Source: Bacteroidota bacterium (GTDB taxonomy: Bacteria; Bacteroidota; Bacteroidia; Bacteroidales; Bacteroidaceae). From it: DNA of 64,000 nt. The stretch is from contig JAEZKJ010000177.1 in the NCBI GenBank assembly GCA_023415545.1, forward strand, positions 57,575-121,574. Direction: 5' to 3'. This document shows positions 55,862 through 63,699 of this stretch, piece by piece. Numbering within the stretch: position 1 is the stretch's first letter; each line of letters begins with the position of its first letter. The position numbers and the translations under genes are program-made. The notes under the pieces were generated by a model. It ran no database searches. It saw only the letters and a program-made list of their open reading frames with translations, and was not told where the DNA came from.

Positions 55862-56056
55862 TCAAATTTTATTGTCCTCGCACTGAGCAAGATGAGCCAG
55901 CAGACGCGAGCGCATCTGTATTACGACATCAACATAAACCGGATCATCGATTCGATTGATCATTTCGTTCGGATCTTTTTTAGCCGAAAATCCTGCCGAC
56001 GGAACCAGCAGTCCCGATGCAATCGAAAAGGAAAGTAATCCGTTGAAATTATTCAT
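55862..56056 (-). pseudogene. Sulfatase remnant: signal peptide joined to C-terminal tail
   Basis: The minus-strand frame from 56056 encodes 64 residues: a signal-peptide-like start (NGLLSFSIASGLLVPSAGFSA) running straight into KKDPNEMINRIDDPVYVDVVIQMRSRLLAHL, which looks like the C-terminal end of a secreted arylsulfatase (the 'DPxEMxNLxxxPxYxxVxxxMRxxL' pattern). The catalytic body with the Cys/Ser-x-Pro-x-Arg motif is missing, so an in-frame internal deletion is likely. It could alternatively be a genuine small secreted protein; homology is judged by eye. Confidence 0.5.
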
Positions 56057-56140
56057 TTTTAATACATTATTTAGAAAGGATTGATCTATCAATCATCCTC
56101 CATCTGTTCTTTGCTATAAAATCAACCCCAATCAATCTAC

Positions 56141-58165
56141 TTACTGCCATTTGATAGGGAAAAATACACTCATTTGATTTTCGCCCCGATTGGCCCAGGC
56201 ATAATAAGGAATCAATTGTAGTTTAAATGGCTTAAATTTAACGGCAGGCAACGGTGCATAAAGCTCGCTCGTATTGAAAGAGTCCGAACGGCTTACAGCA
56301 TCGACATCTACTGTAACTACCCCTCCGAGGAAACCGTCTTTAAACTGAGGCTGCATCCGAGCATCCGAAGGAATAAGAACGTCGTCAATCTTAATTTCCT
56401 TGGGCAGGTCCTGTTCTTCCACGCAATAAACAAGTGGTCCATAAGTAACAGCTGCCTGATTGCGCACTTCTTCTACTTTGGGATTCGCTTCGACCAAAAC
56501 AGGTTTAAGCGGCAGGTTCAATTCCACCTTATCGCCTTTCTTCCACTTGCGATCTACCTGGGCAAAGCTACCGGCTTTGGGAGCAGGTAGAGTTTCTCCG
56601 TTTACTTTCAGGGTAGCTCCTTGGCCCCAGAAGGGGATACGGAGTTTAAGGGCAAATTCAGCATTTTTATCTCCGTCATACACCATCGTAATATCGCCTT
56701 TCCAAGGATAATCGCTATTCTGTGAGAATTTTACATCGGCATTGCCGATATTCGTATTCACATCATTGCTTCCGTAAAGAACTACATAAAGCGAATTATC
56801 GTCTTTCCCGTAAGCAAAATCTTTCGTTTCGGTCAGAAAACGAGCTACGCTGGTAGGACAGCATACACAACCGATGGATTCCCAGCGACCATGGTAATCC
56901 TGAGAGAGCAAAACGTGGTCTTTTCCGTACCAACGCATCGGATTGGTGTAAAAATAACTCCTTCCATCCAGAGCCATCGAAGACAAATTGTTATAAAAGG
57001 TCCACTCCATCTGATCAAGATACTTCGAATCTGCGGTCAGAGTAAACATCCTCCAGCTAAAGAATGCACCGTAAAATGTAGCACAAGTTTCGTTATAAGC
57101 CATAGCATTGTCGAGTTTATATGGGAACCCGAACGATTCGTGGGTCATATCCTGAACACGACCAGAAGCAGCACCCCAATGCTGATTTCCCAGCCCGCCG
57201 GTTATAGATGCTTTTCTTCCGTACATATCATTCCAAATGGTGCTGAGTGCATCAATTAAGGCTTTTTCGCCGGTTTCTGCATAAATATCGGCTGCCCCGC
57301 TATAAAGAACATTGGCAAGTACAGCATGTCCTACGGCTTCTTTTTCTTTGCGAAGCGAGGTTTTGTTCTGATTTTGAATTTCGCCTCCTTTACCGCGTGC
57401 ATCAACAAAACGTTGGGCTAAATCGAGGTATTTTTTATTGCCGGTACAACGGTATACCTCTACCAGTCCCATTATATGAGTAGGATTAAAATCCAAACGT
57501 GTCAGTTCGGGGGTAATTTCGGCAAAATACTGATCGAGGAAATCGGCTGCCTTGATAGCGACATCCAATAACATACGGCTACCTATTACCCGATAATGAG
57601 TAACTGCTAAGGTCATCAAATGTCCCATATTATAGGTTTCATGTAGTTGCCTATCAACAAACCGGACCGAATTTTTATAGGGCTTCAATTGATCCAAAAA
57701 TCCAGCTCCACGTTTACCAAAACCAATTTGAGTATTCATGGTAATGTATCCGTCCGGAGCTTGAGCCCGAGCAATAAGCTGTGCTCGTTTTTCTATCGAT
57801 TTGAGCAATTCGGGATCTTTGGTTACGGCATAAGTGGCTACTTGGGCTTCGAGCCATTTGTAATAATCGCCATCTTGCCAATTGGATCCTTTAAATCCGT
57901 TGGGATCGTCCAATTTATCCGCTACGATTTCAAAATTGTGTTCGGAGAAATTCATAAAATTATCCCACTGAGCAGGGATTACGTTGGTTTGGCAAAGATC
58001 GAAACGTTCTTTCCAGAATCCTCCGGTCCATTTTACATGATCCATCCCCAATCCACGTACAACAGCATACGGACTTTGAGAATTGTCTATATACGGTTTG
58101 GTCTGTGCAGCGGCTCCCCAAGCAATTCCTGTGACCATAGCAAAAACGAGAACTGCTTTTTTCAT
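56141..58165 (-). CDS. GH127-family glycoside hydrolase (beta-L-arabinofuranosidase-like), copy 1
   Basis: Exported 674-aa enzyme of the GH127/DUF1680 fold: signal peptide (about 1-20, GIAWGAAAQ), an alpha/alpha barrel (about 30-440) and C-terminal beta-sandwich domains. The zinc and active-site residues known from HypBA1 appear as Glu359 and Cys361 in YNETCA, and Cys435-Cys436 in VCCPTS, one of them the nucleophile. Other family landmarks are TGGFWKERFDLCQ, GHLMTLAVTHYRVIG and ITGGLGNQHWG. GH127 enzymes remove beta-L-arabinofuranose; other L-sugars are possible in this broad family. It lies 93 bp downstream of a paralogue on the same strand, with a hairpin between them. Confidence 0.92.
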   Translation of the reverse strand: MKKAVLVFAMVTGIAWGAAAQTKPYIDNSQSPYAVVRGLGMDHVKWTGGFWKERFDLCQTNVIPAQWDNFMNFSEHNFEIVADKLDDPNGFKGSNWQDGDYYKWLEAQVATYAVTKDPELLKSIEKRAQLIARAQAPDGYITMNTQIGFGKRGAGFLDQLKPYKNSVRFVDRQLHETYNMGHLMTLAVTHYRVIGSRMLLDVAIKAADFLDQYFAEITPELTRLDFNPTHIMGLVEVYRCTGNKKYLDLAQRFVDARGKGGEIQNQNKTSLRKEKEAVGHAVLANVLYSGAADIYAETGEKALIDALSTIWNDMYGRKASITGGLGNQHWGAASGRVQDMTHESFGFPYKLDNAMAYNETCATFYGAFFSWRMFTLTADSKYLDQMEWTFYNNLSSMALDGRSYFYTNPMRWYGKDHVLLSQDYHGRWESIGCVCCPTSVARFLTETKDFAYGKDDNSLYVVLYGSNDVNTNIGNADVKFSQNSDYPWKGDITMVYDGDKNAEFALKLRIPFWGQGATLKVNGETLPAPKAGSFAQVDRKWKKGDKVELNLPLKPVLVEANPKVEEVRNQAAVTYGPLVYCVEEQDLPKEIKIDDVLIPSDARMQPQFKDGFLGGVVTVDVDAVSRSDSFNTSELYAPLPAVKFKPFKLQLIPYYAWANRGENQMSVFFPIKWQ

Positions 58166-58207
58166 AATTGTAGTATCGAGTTAAAGTAATTAATAGCTTA
58201 TTGTTCT

Positions 58208-58249
58208 CTCTTTGAGGCTACCCTCTTAGCTGAGAATAGCCTTAAAGAG
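58208..58249 (-). repeat. Inverted repeat between the two GH127 genes
   Basis: CTCTTTGAGGCTA pairs with TAGCCTTAAAGAG (13 bp, one G-U) around a 16-nt loop. There is no T-run on the minus strand, so it is more likely an mRNA-processing or stabilising hairpin than a full terminator. Confidence 0.55.
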
Positions 58250-58258
58250 ATCATAACT

Positions 58259-60271
58259 TTACCATTTTACAGGCAAGAAGATGCTCATTTCGCCGATACC
58301 CCGATTAGACCAAACGAAATAAGGAACAAGCTTCAAGTCGAATTCCTTAAAGTTTGTAGTGGGCATATCACCATAGAGATTATCACCGGTAAGCTTATTC
58401 TGACGCAGATAAGCTTTTCCATTGATCGAAACCACTCCGCCCAGCAAATTTTCTTCAAAAACAGGCTTGAAATCACCCGATGCCGGAATCCATACATCGA
58501 GTACCGAAACACCTTGGGGCAAATCGGCACTTTCCACACAATAGGTTAGCGCACCGTATTTAACAGTCGCCTGATTGCGCGCTTCTTCTACTTTTTCGTT
58601 GGCCTCCACTAGACGAGGTTTCATCGTCATAGAAAGCTCTACAACATCACCTTTTTTCCATTTGCGATTTACATCGGCAAATTTTCCGGCTTCGGCAGGA
58701 ACTTCAGCACCGTTTACTTTTAAAGTAGTGCCTTTAGCCCAGGCCGGAACACGAAGTTTGAGGGTAAAATCGGCATTTTTATCGCCCTGGTAAGTCATCT
58801 TCACCTGACCATCCCAAGGATAGTTTGTTTGTTGATCGAAAGCAACGTTGTATTTCCCAATCTTGGTACTGACTTTGTTACTTCCGTAAAGCTGTACCCA
58901 CAGTGCATTCTCGTCTTTACCATAAGCATAGTTGTTCGATTCGCACATAAAACGAACTATACTGGCCGGACAGCAAATACCTCCACGAAGTTTAAAACGT
59001 TCGTACATATCGCGCGAACGGAGTTCGTGCTTATCGCCATACCAGCGCAAGGGGTTTGTATAATAGTAATTGTCACCTTCCAAACCAAGCGAAGAGAAGT
59101 TATTGTAGAACACTTCTTCCATCAGATCCAAATATTTCGGCTCGCCTGTAAGAGAAAACATGCGGTAGTTCCAGAAAGCTCCGCCGTAGTTGGCGCAGGT
59201 TTCGTTGTAAGCTGTTGAGTTATGGATCTGGTAAGGACGTCCGTAGGCTTCGTGCACGCTACCTTTTGGATTGTTGTACATCAGTCCTTCGTGTATGTTA
59301 CCCTGCCCGCCGGTAATGGCCGTTTTGCGTTTGAACGAGTCGTCCCAAATTCGATTTATCGCATTCCAAATCGTTGTATCGCCGGTTTCCGAATAAATAT
59401 CAAGAGCTCCCATGTAAAGATAGGTTGCACACACCGCATGTCCTTCGGCCAACGAAGTTTTACGAAGCGGAATATGATTTTGATAATTAGTTTGTCCACC
59501 CAAACCTTTCATCGTGACGAAAATATCGGCCAATTCAAGATAGCGTTTGTTTCCTGTAGAGCGATATAGTTCTACCAAGGCAGGAATGTGAGGCGGATCG
59601 AAATCCAACGAAGAAAGTTCTGCCGAAGGTTCTTTGAAATATTCGTAAAGATAGTTGGCCGCTTTTTCAGCTACTTTCAACAGTTTGTCGCTACCGGTAA
59701 CACGATAATGAAGGCATGCTAAATTGAACAAATGTCCAAAATTATACACTTCATGGTCCTGGTATTCGTACCAACGTTCACTCCGATTGTACTTCCTTCC
59801 ATTGGTAAACGAGGTGGTCGTAATCAACCCTTTACCTATCTGGATCTTCGTATCTAAATACCCATCGGGAGCCTGTGCCATGGCAATGGTATCGGCAATC
59901 TGATCGATACGTTTAAGCAGTTCCTTGTCTTTGGTTACCGCATAAGTAGCCACGAGTGCTTCCACCCATTTATAGAAATCGCCGTCCTGCCACTGAGTTC
60001 CTTTGTATTCTCCGGGCATAACACCGGCTGCAATCTTAAAATTATCGAAAGAACGGTGCAACATGCGATCCCATAGTGTAGGGATAGTTACTTTCTGTGC
60101 CAAATCGAATTTGTCGGCCCAGAATCCATCGGTCCATTTAACCTGATCCATTCCGAGGGTCTTTACTTTCACATAAGGGCTCTGGGAGGTATCTACCATA
60201 CCTTTGCTTTGAGCGAAAAGTCCGCCGAGAAGAAAGGACGAGAACGCAATGGATAAAACGATTTTTTTCAT
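58259..60271 (-). CDS. GH127-family glycoside hydrolase (beta-L-arabinofuranosidase-like), copy 2
   Basis: Exported 670-aa paralogue of the next gene, with signal peptide (about 1-20, LLGGLFAQS) and the same domain order. Active-site residues are retained: Glu357 and Cys359 in YNETCANY, Cys433-Cys434 in ICCPASIVRF. Landmarks ITGGQGNIHEG and WADKFDLAQKV match GH127. The two proteins share an almost identical C-terminal frame (VPYFVWSNRGIGEMSIFLPVKW versus IPYYAWANRGENQMSVFFPIKW) but differ in substrate-facing stretches, which suggests duplication and divergence toward different linkages. It probably starts the GH127 pair. Confidence 0.92.
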   Translation of the reverse strand: MKKIVLSIAFSSFLLGGLFAQSKGMVDTSQSPYVKVKTLGMDQVKWTDGFWADKFDLAQKVTIPTLWDRMLHRSFDNFKIAAGVMPGEYKGTQWQDGDFYKWVEALVATYAVTKDKELLKRIDQIADTIAMAQAPDGYLDTKIQIGKGLITTTSFTNGRKYNRSERWYEYQDHEVYNFGHLFNLACLHYRVTGSDKLLKVAEKAANYLYEYFKEPSAELSSLDFDPPHIPALVELYRSTGNKRYLELADIFVTMKGLGGQTNYQNHIPLRKTSLAEGHAVCATYLYMGALDIYSETGDTTIWNAINRIWDDSFKRKTAITGGQGNIHEGLMYNNPKGSVHEAYGRPYQIHNSTAYNETCANYGGAFWNYRMFSLTGEPKYLDLMEEVFYNNFSSLGLEGDNYYYTNPLRWYGDKHELRSRDMYERFKLRGGICCPASIVRFMCESNNYAYGKDENALWVQLYGSNKVSTKIGKYNVAFDQQTNYPWDGQVKMTYQGDKNADFTLKLRVPAWAKGTTLKVNGAEVPAEAGKFADVNRKWKKGDVVELSMTMKPRLVEANEKVEEARNQATVKYGALTYCVESADLPQGVSVLDVWIPASGDFKPVFEENLLGGVVSINGKAYLRQNKLTGDNLYGDMPTTNFKEFDLKLVPYFVWSNRGIGEMSIFLPVKW

Positions 60272-60410
60272 ACTTGTATTTATATTTTTTTGAGATTGAT
60301 TATTTCGACTATTTGGTACAAATGCATCAATATTTCTTTTTGAGTCTATTCTCCAAGTTTAAGAGAAAATCAAGCCTGGATCATTAGTAAATTTTGACCT
60401 GATAATTCGC

Positions 60411-61544
60411 TTATTTCAAAGCATAATATTCGAGCACCTCCTCGTTAATTTCGATTCCTAAACCATCTCCGTCGGGCACATCCAAATATCCATTTTTGGC
60501 TACAAAAGGCTTTGTGATCAATTCCTCGCGCAAACGATTGGGGCTACGGTCGAATTCTAACAGAGGCTGATTTTCAAACATTCGTCCCGGAGGATATTGA
60601 ATATTCGAGGTCAAATGTAAATTCGCCGCAATGGCTATTCCAGTTCCCCAGTTATGCGGAGTCATTTCCACGTTGTACGTATAAGCCAAGTCGGCTATTT
60701 TTTTTGCTTCGGTAATTCCGCCTGTAGTGCAGGTTTCAGGCTGAATATAATCTACGCAACGATTCTCGAGCAACATCTTGAATCCGGTGCGAAGAAATTC
60801 ACATTCACCGGCCGCTAAAGGAATTGTCGTACGTTTTTTCAGTTCGAGATAACCTTGATAATCGTCCGGAGCCAACGGTTCTTCAAACCAATATATATCG
60901 AGTGGTTCGATAGCCCGAGCCAACATCAAGGCTTCACGCAACACATAGGCATGGTTGGAGTCGACAGCCAGTTTCATTTTCGGACCAATAGCATTACGCA
61001 CAGCCGTTACGTTTTTCACATCGGTTTGGATGCCCAATCCCACTTTCATTTTCAGAGCCGAATATCCCTGCTCTTTATACATAATCGCTTCCTCGGCCAA
61101 CGTTTTCTGCATATCTTTAACGTTGTGCGTAAAATAGAGTCCGGTGGCATATACCTGTACTTTTTCGCGTTTACGTCCCCCCAGAAGAGTCGAAATCGGT
61201 TGCTTTAAATATTTCCCCTTGATATCCCACAGAGCAATATCTATAGCACTGAGGGCCGAAAGAAGAATACCCTTACGCGCATAGTCAATCGATCTACGGA
61301 ACATATCGTGCCAAATAATTTCGTTGTCCAGCGGAGATTTTCCCACTACCAGCGGTTTGAGGAATTCCACTCCAGCTTTGATCACATTGGCCGGGCCGTA
61401 TCCTTCACCCCAACCGACTATTCCATCGTCGGTTGTTACTTTTACTAAGCAGATCAAACGCGAGGAATACTCGAATTGAGAAAAATAAAAGCTCTCTTCC
61501 AGAGTATCAGAAAGGAGATAAGTATGAATATCCTTAATTTTCAT
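60411..61544 (-). CDS. Enolase-superfamily (mandelate racemase/muconate lactonising type) sugar-acid dehydratase
   Basis: Mg2+-dependent 377-aa enzyme. Catalytic features in order: KxK motif in SALKMKVGLG (Lys165, Lys167), metal ligands Asp in LAVDSNHAY (about 195), Glu in YWFEEPLAPDD (about 222) and Glu in LAAGECEF (about 247), a QPE motif (about 269) and the catalytic His in MTPHNWGTG (about 298). This pattern fits an acid-sugar dehydratase giving a 2-keto-3-deoxy acid; substrate (L-fuconate, L-rhamnonate, a pentonate or galactonate) is not fixed by sequence. It sits between the transporter and GH127 genes; upstream lies an 11-bp motif shared with the regulator's promoter region. Confidence 0.9.
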   Translation of the reverse strand: MKIKDIHTYLLSDTLEESFYFSQFEYSSRLICLVKVTTDDGIVGWGEGYGPANVIKAGVEFLKPLVVGKSPLDNEIIWHDMFRRSIDYARKGILLSALSAIDIALWDIKGKYLKQPISTLLGGRKREKVQVYATGLYFTHNVKDMQKTLAEEAIMYKEQGYSALKMKVGLGIQTDVKNVTAVRNAIGPKMKLAVDSNHAYVLREALMLARAIEPLDIYWFEEPLAPDDYQGYLELKKRTTIPLAAGECEFLRTGFKMLLENRCVDYIQPETCTTGGITEAKKIADLAYTYNVEMTPHNWGTGIAIAANLHLTSNIQYPPGRMFENQPLLEFDRSPNRLREELITKPFVAKNGYLDVPDGDGLGIEINEEVLEYYALK

Positions 61545-61598
61545 GATTCACTAGATAAACCTGCCCTTCGAAAGTGACAGGTTGTTGAAAAACAATTA

Positions 61599-61609
61599 TT
61601 GTCAGTTGT
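61599..61609 (-). promoter_or_regulatory. Candidate GntR operator upstream of the dehydratase gene
   Basis: TTGTCAGTTGT, identical to 63431-63441 upstream of the FadR/GntR gene. It lies 55 bp upstream of the dehydratase ATG and continues as ACATGTAA. Confidence 0.4.
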
Positions 61610-61632
61610 ACATGTAATGTTATAAATTCTTT

Positions 61633-62655
61633 TTATAAAGCAGGCAAGCTATCCTTAAAGGTAAGGATAAGACAAGCGGTGATTAAGACAACAGCTGCCC
61701 AAATCATTACACTAAACGATTTGCGAGCCCCTTTCCATTCGCCGGCTACATACCCCCAGATATTTCCAAAAATCAACGAAAGAGCCAGCATAACCGGCCA
61801 CGTAATTATGTTACCCAATGCGCCGATCTTAACGGCAACAATACCTGCCAATCCTAGCGGAAGGAACCACAACAGCCCGGTAATATTTGCCCAGCAAAAA
61901 GCTTTGCCCGATCCGGCTTGCACCATACTGAAATCGCTCCAGGTTTTGTTCTTGAAGAGCAAATAAACGGAATAGCCGGCATTCATCAACAATCCGCCGA
62001 AAACAACCACAGTGCGACCCGGCATTCCTGCTGTGCTGTCAGTTGCTCCAAGGGCCAAAGCATTATCCACAATCGGAGTAGCAGCCTCGAATCCTACATT
62101 GAGCAACGAGGATAGGACTCCCGAAATAATAACGATAACCAATCCTTTTTTAACCTTTTTTTTATCGGCTGAATTCTCTGCTTTGCCTTGTTCTTTTTCG
62201 CGAAGCAATCCCGAATAGGCCGAAAGAGCTACCCCGATAACCATAATAGTAACCCCAATGGGGATATAGATAAACGAAGGATCGGCAGTTACATCTTTAA
62301 TACCGAAAAGAGGGATAATTGCTCCCAAACCACCGGCCAAACCCATAACTACCCCGTTAGTAATCGAAACTCCTACGTAGTTCACGCTCATCCCGAACAA
62401 AATACCACCAATCCCCCAAAGAAAACCGAGTAGTGCTGCATTGAATATTACTCCGCCATCGGCCGTAAAAATACTTTGAAAGAAGTTGGGTGTGCCTATC
62501 CAACCCCATAAAACCGGAAATATCAACATTCCGGCCAATGAATAAACAAGCCAAAAAGCCTCCCACGAAAAGGGCTTTTGTTTTTTCATTCCCATTCCGA
62601 ATGTCCCTTGGGCAAACCCGGCAAACAGGAGCAGTACAATTCCAATAGTAGACAT
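61633..62655 (-). CDS. RhaT-like sugar:proton symporter
   Basis: Integral membrane protein of 340 aa with about ten hydrophobic helices, similar to the L-rhamnose/H+ symporter RhaT family: MGMKKQKPFSWEAFWLVYSLAGMLIFPVLWGW and GFLWGIGGILFGMSVNYVGVSITNGVVMGLAGGLGAIIPL in the first third. A hydrophilic Lys/Glu-rich cytoplasmic loop (about 150-170, KEQGKAENSADKKKVKKG) splits the halves. Probably imports the free L-sugar or sugar acid handled by the dehydratase and aldolase; precise substrate unknown. It lies between regulator and dehydratase with gaps of 48 and 88 bp. Confidence 0.86.
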   Translation of the reverse strand: MSTIGIVLLLFAGFAQGTFGMGMKKQKPFSWEAFWLVYSLAGMLIFPVLWGWIGTPNFFQSIFTADGGVIFNAALLGFLWGIGGILFGMSVNYVGVSITNGVVMGLAGGLGAIIPLFGIKDVTADPSFIYIPIGVTIMVIGVALSAYSGLLREKEQGKAENSADKKKVKKGLVIVIISGVLSSLLNVGFEAATPIVDNALALGATDSTAGMPGRTVVVFGGLLMNAGYSVYLLFKNKTWSDFSMVQAGSGKAFCWANITGLLWFLPLGLAGIVAVKIGALGNIITWPVMLALSLIFGNIWGYVAGEWKGARKSFSVMIWAAVVLITACLILTFKDSLPAL

Positions 62656-62703
62656 AGTAGATTGTTTTATTAAGTTATTTTATTCCATTTCAAATTAGGC
62701 GAT

Positions 62704-63405
62704 TTATCGCATTAAATTTTTGGTTCCTATCAAATGTTCTTTCATAGCCGAAGCGGCTTTCTGAGCATCTCTTTGACGAATAGCCAAGTAAATCTTTTCG
62801 TGATACTTGCAGGAACGTTCCGGATTGATATCGTTTCGAAGCGTCGTTAGAATCTGATCGTAGAGCAATGGGCGAACCGATTCGATTACCAATTCAAAAA
62901 TAGTATTGCCCGAGGCTTGTGCCACAGATCGATGAAACTCAAAATCGGCAGCAATAAACTCCTCCAGATCGGTCCGTTCGTTTTGCATAACCACCAAGTG
63001 TTTTTCAATATCGGCTATATCGCTTTCGGTTGCACGGCTGGCTGCCAATTCGGCTATTTTTACTTCCAATACGTTGCGGAACTCTATCAGTTCTACCAAT
63101 GTCGATTTTTTTTGGTTGAACATAATTTTGAGCATCTCCGAAGTTGCCTTCAAACTTTCATCAACGATCAGCACCCCTTTACCATGTTGTTTTTTTACCA
63201 TTCCTCGTGATTCGAGTGTTTTGATGGCTTCACGTACCGTGCTACGACTTACTTTTAGAGCTTGACAAAGTTCATCTTCGGATGGGAGATACTGACCTAC
63301 CTGATATTTTCCACTTGTAATTAAACCACTGAGGATATCGGTAGCTTGTTGAGTAACCGATACGCTTTCTACGGGAGCTATATTTTCTGGAATATGATTG
63401 TTCAT
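62704..63405 (-). CDS. FadR-subfamily GntR transcriptional regulator
   Basis: A 233-aa regulator: N-terminal winged helix (about 12-82; QATDILSGLITSGKYQVGQYLPSEDELCQALKVSRSTVREAIKTLESRGMVKKQHGKGVLIVD) and a C-terminal helical FCD ligand domain (about 95-225) with the metal-ligand pattern of this subfamily (DFEFHRSVAQASGN and a later His in MKEHLIG). It is the first gene of the minus-strand island and probably senses a sugar acid or 2-keto-3-deoxy acid. A good -33/-7 promoter lies upstream, with an imperfect inverted repeat at the predicted transcription start, consistent with autoregulation. Confidence 0.93.
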   Translation of the reverse strand: MNNHIPENIAPVESVSVTQQATDILSGLITSGKYQVGQYLPSEDELCQALKVSRSTVREAIKTLESRGMVKKQHGKGVLIVDESLKATSEMLKIMFNQKKSTLVELIEFRNVLEVKIAELAASRATESDIADIEKHLVVMQNERTDLEEFIAADFEFHRSVAQASGNTIFELVIESVRPLLYDQILTTLRNDINPERSCKYHEKIYLAIRQRDAQKAASAMKEHLIGTKNLMR

Positions 63406-63430
63406 CGTGATAATTTTATTAACTTATGTG

Positions 63431-63455
63431 TTGTCAGTTGTCTGATGACTAACAA
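63431..63455. promoter_or_regulatory. Candidate operator of the FadR/GntR gene
   Basis: TTGTCAGT and ACTAACAA form an imperfect inverted repeat (7 of 8 pairs) around 8 bp, just downstream of the -7 element. Its left part, TTGTCAGTTGT, recurs upstream of the dehydratase gene. Confidence 0.4.
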
Positions 63456-63457
63456 TG

Positions 63458-63488
63458 CAAATATATAATGTTTTCGTGATTGTACAAA
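63458..63488 (-). promoter_or_regulatory. Promoter of the FadR/GntR gene
   Basis: Minus-strand -33 TTTG (63485-63488) and -7 TATATTTG (63458-63465) are separated by 19 bp, a textbook Bacteroidetes arrangement, ending 52 bp before the ATG. Confidence 0.7.
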
Positions 63489-63498
63489 TTTTTCCCAT

Positions 63499-63699
63499 CT
63501 AATTCTGTTTTTTTTCAATGAAGTAATCCTTTATAAATAATAGCAAAGGTTTTTGCATGCCGTCTTTTTGATCGAGAAACCACCAACCTGATCCAAATTG
63601 CATCTGTCCGGGTATTTTTCCTTTATTGTAACTGTATGCTAGGGTAACGAACAGTTCATTATCTCTGGGATTAAGGTTGTATACGATGGTTTTCCCCAA
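63499..63699 (-). pseudogene. uxaC: Glucuronate isomerase (uxaC) fragment
   Basis: About 50 residues on the minus strand, KTIVYNLNPRDNELF ... GKIPGQMQFGSGWWFLDQKDGM, match the conserved C-terminal third of uronate isomerase, which normally continues through a TDSRSFLSY-like motif. Here the frame ends soon after (KPLLLFIKDYFIEKKQN) and the TTG at its upstream end is only an internal codon. Upstream bases show no continuing homology. It is a relic of a hexuronate-use gene beside the catabolic island. Confidence 0.65.

Noticed and set aside
57647..58189. 180-aa plus-strand ORF antisense to a GH127 gene
   Set aside because: Long open antisense frame is explained by codon bias in the GH127 gene; no signal of its own.
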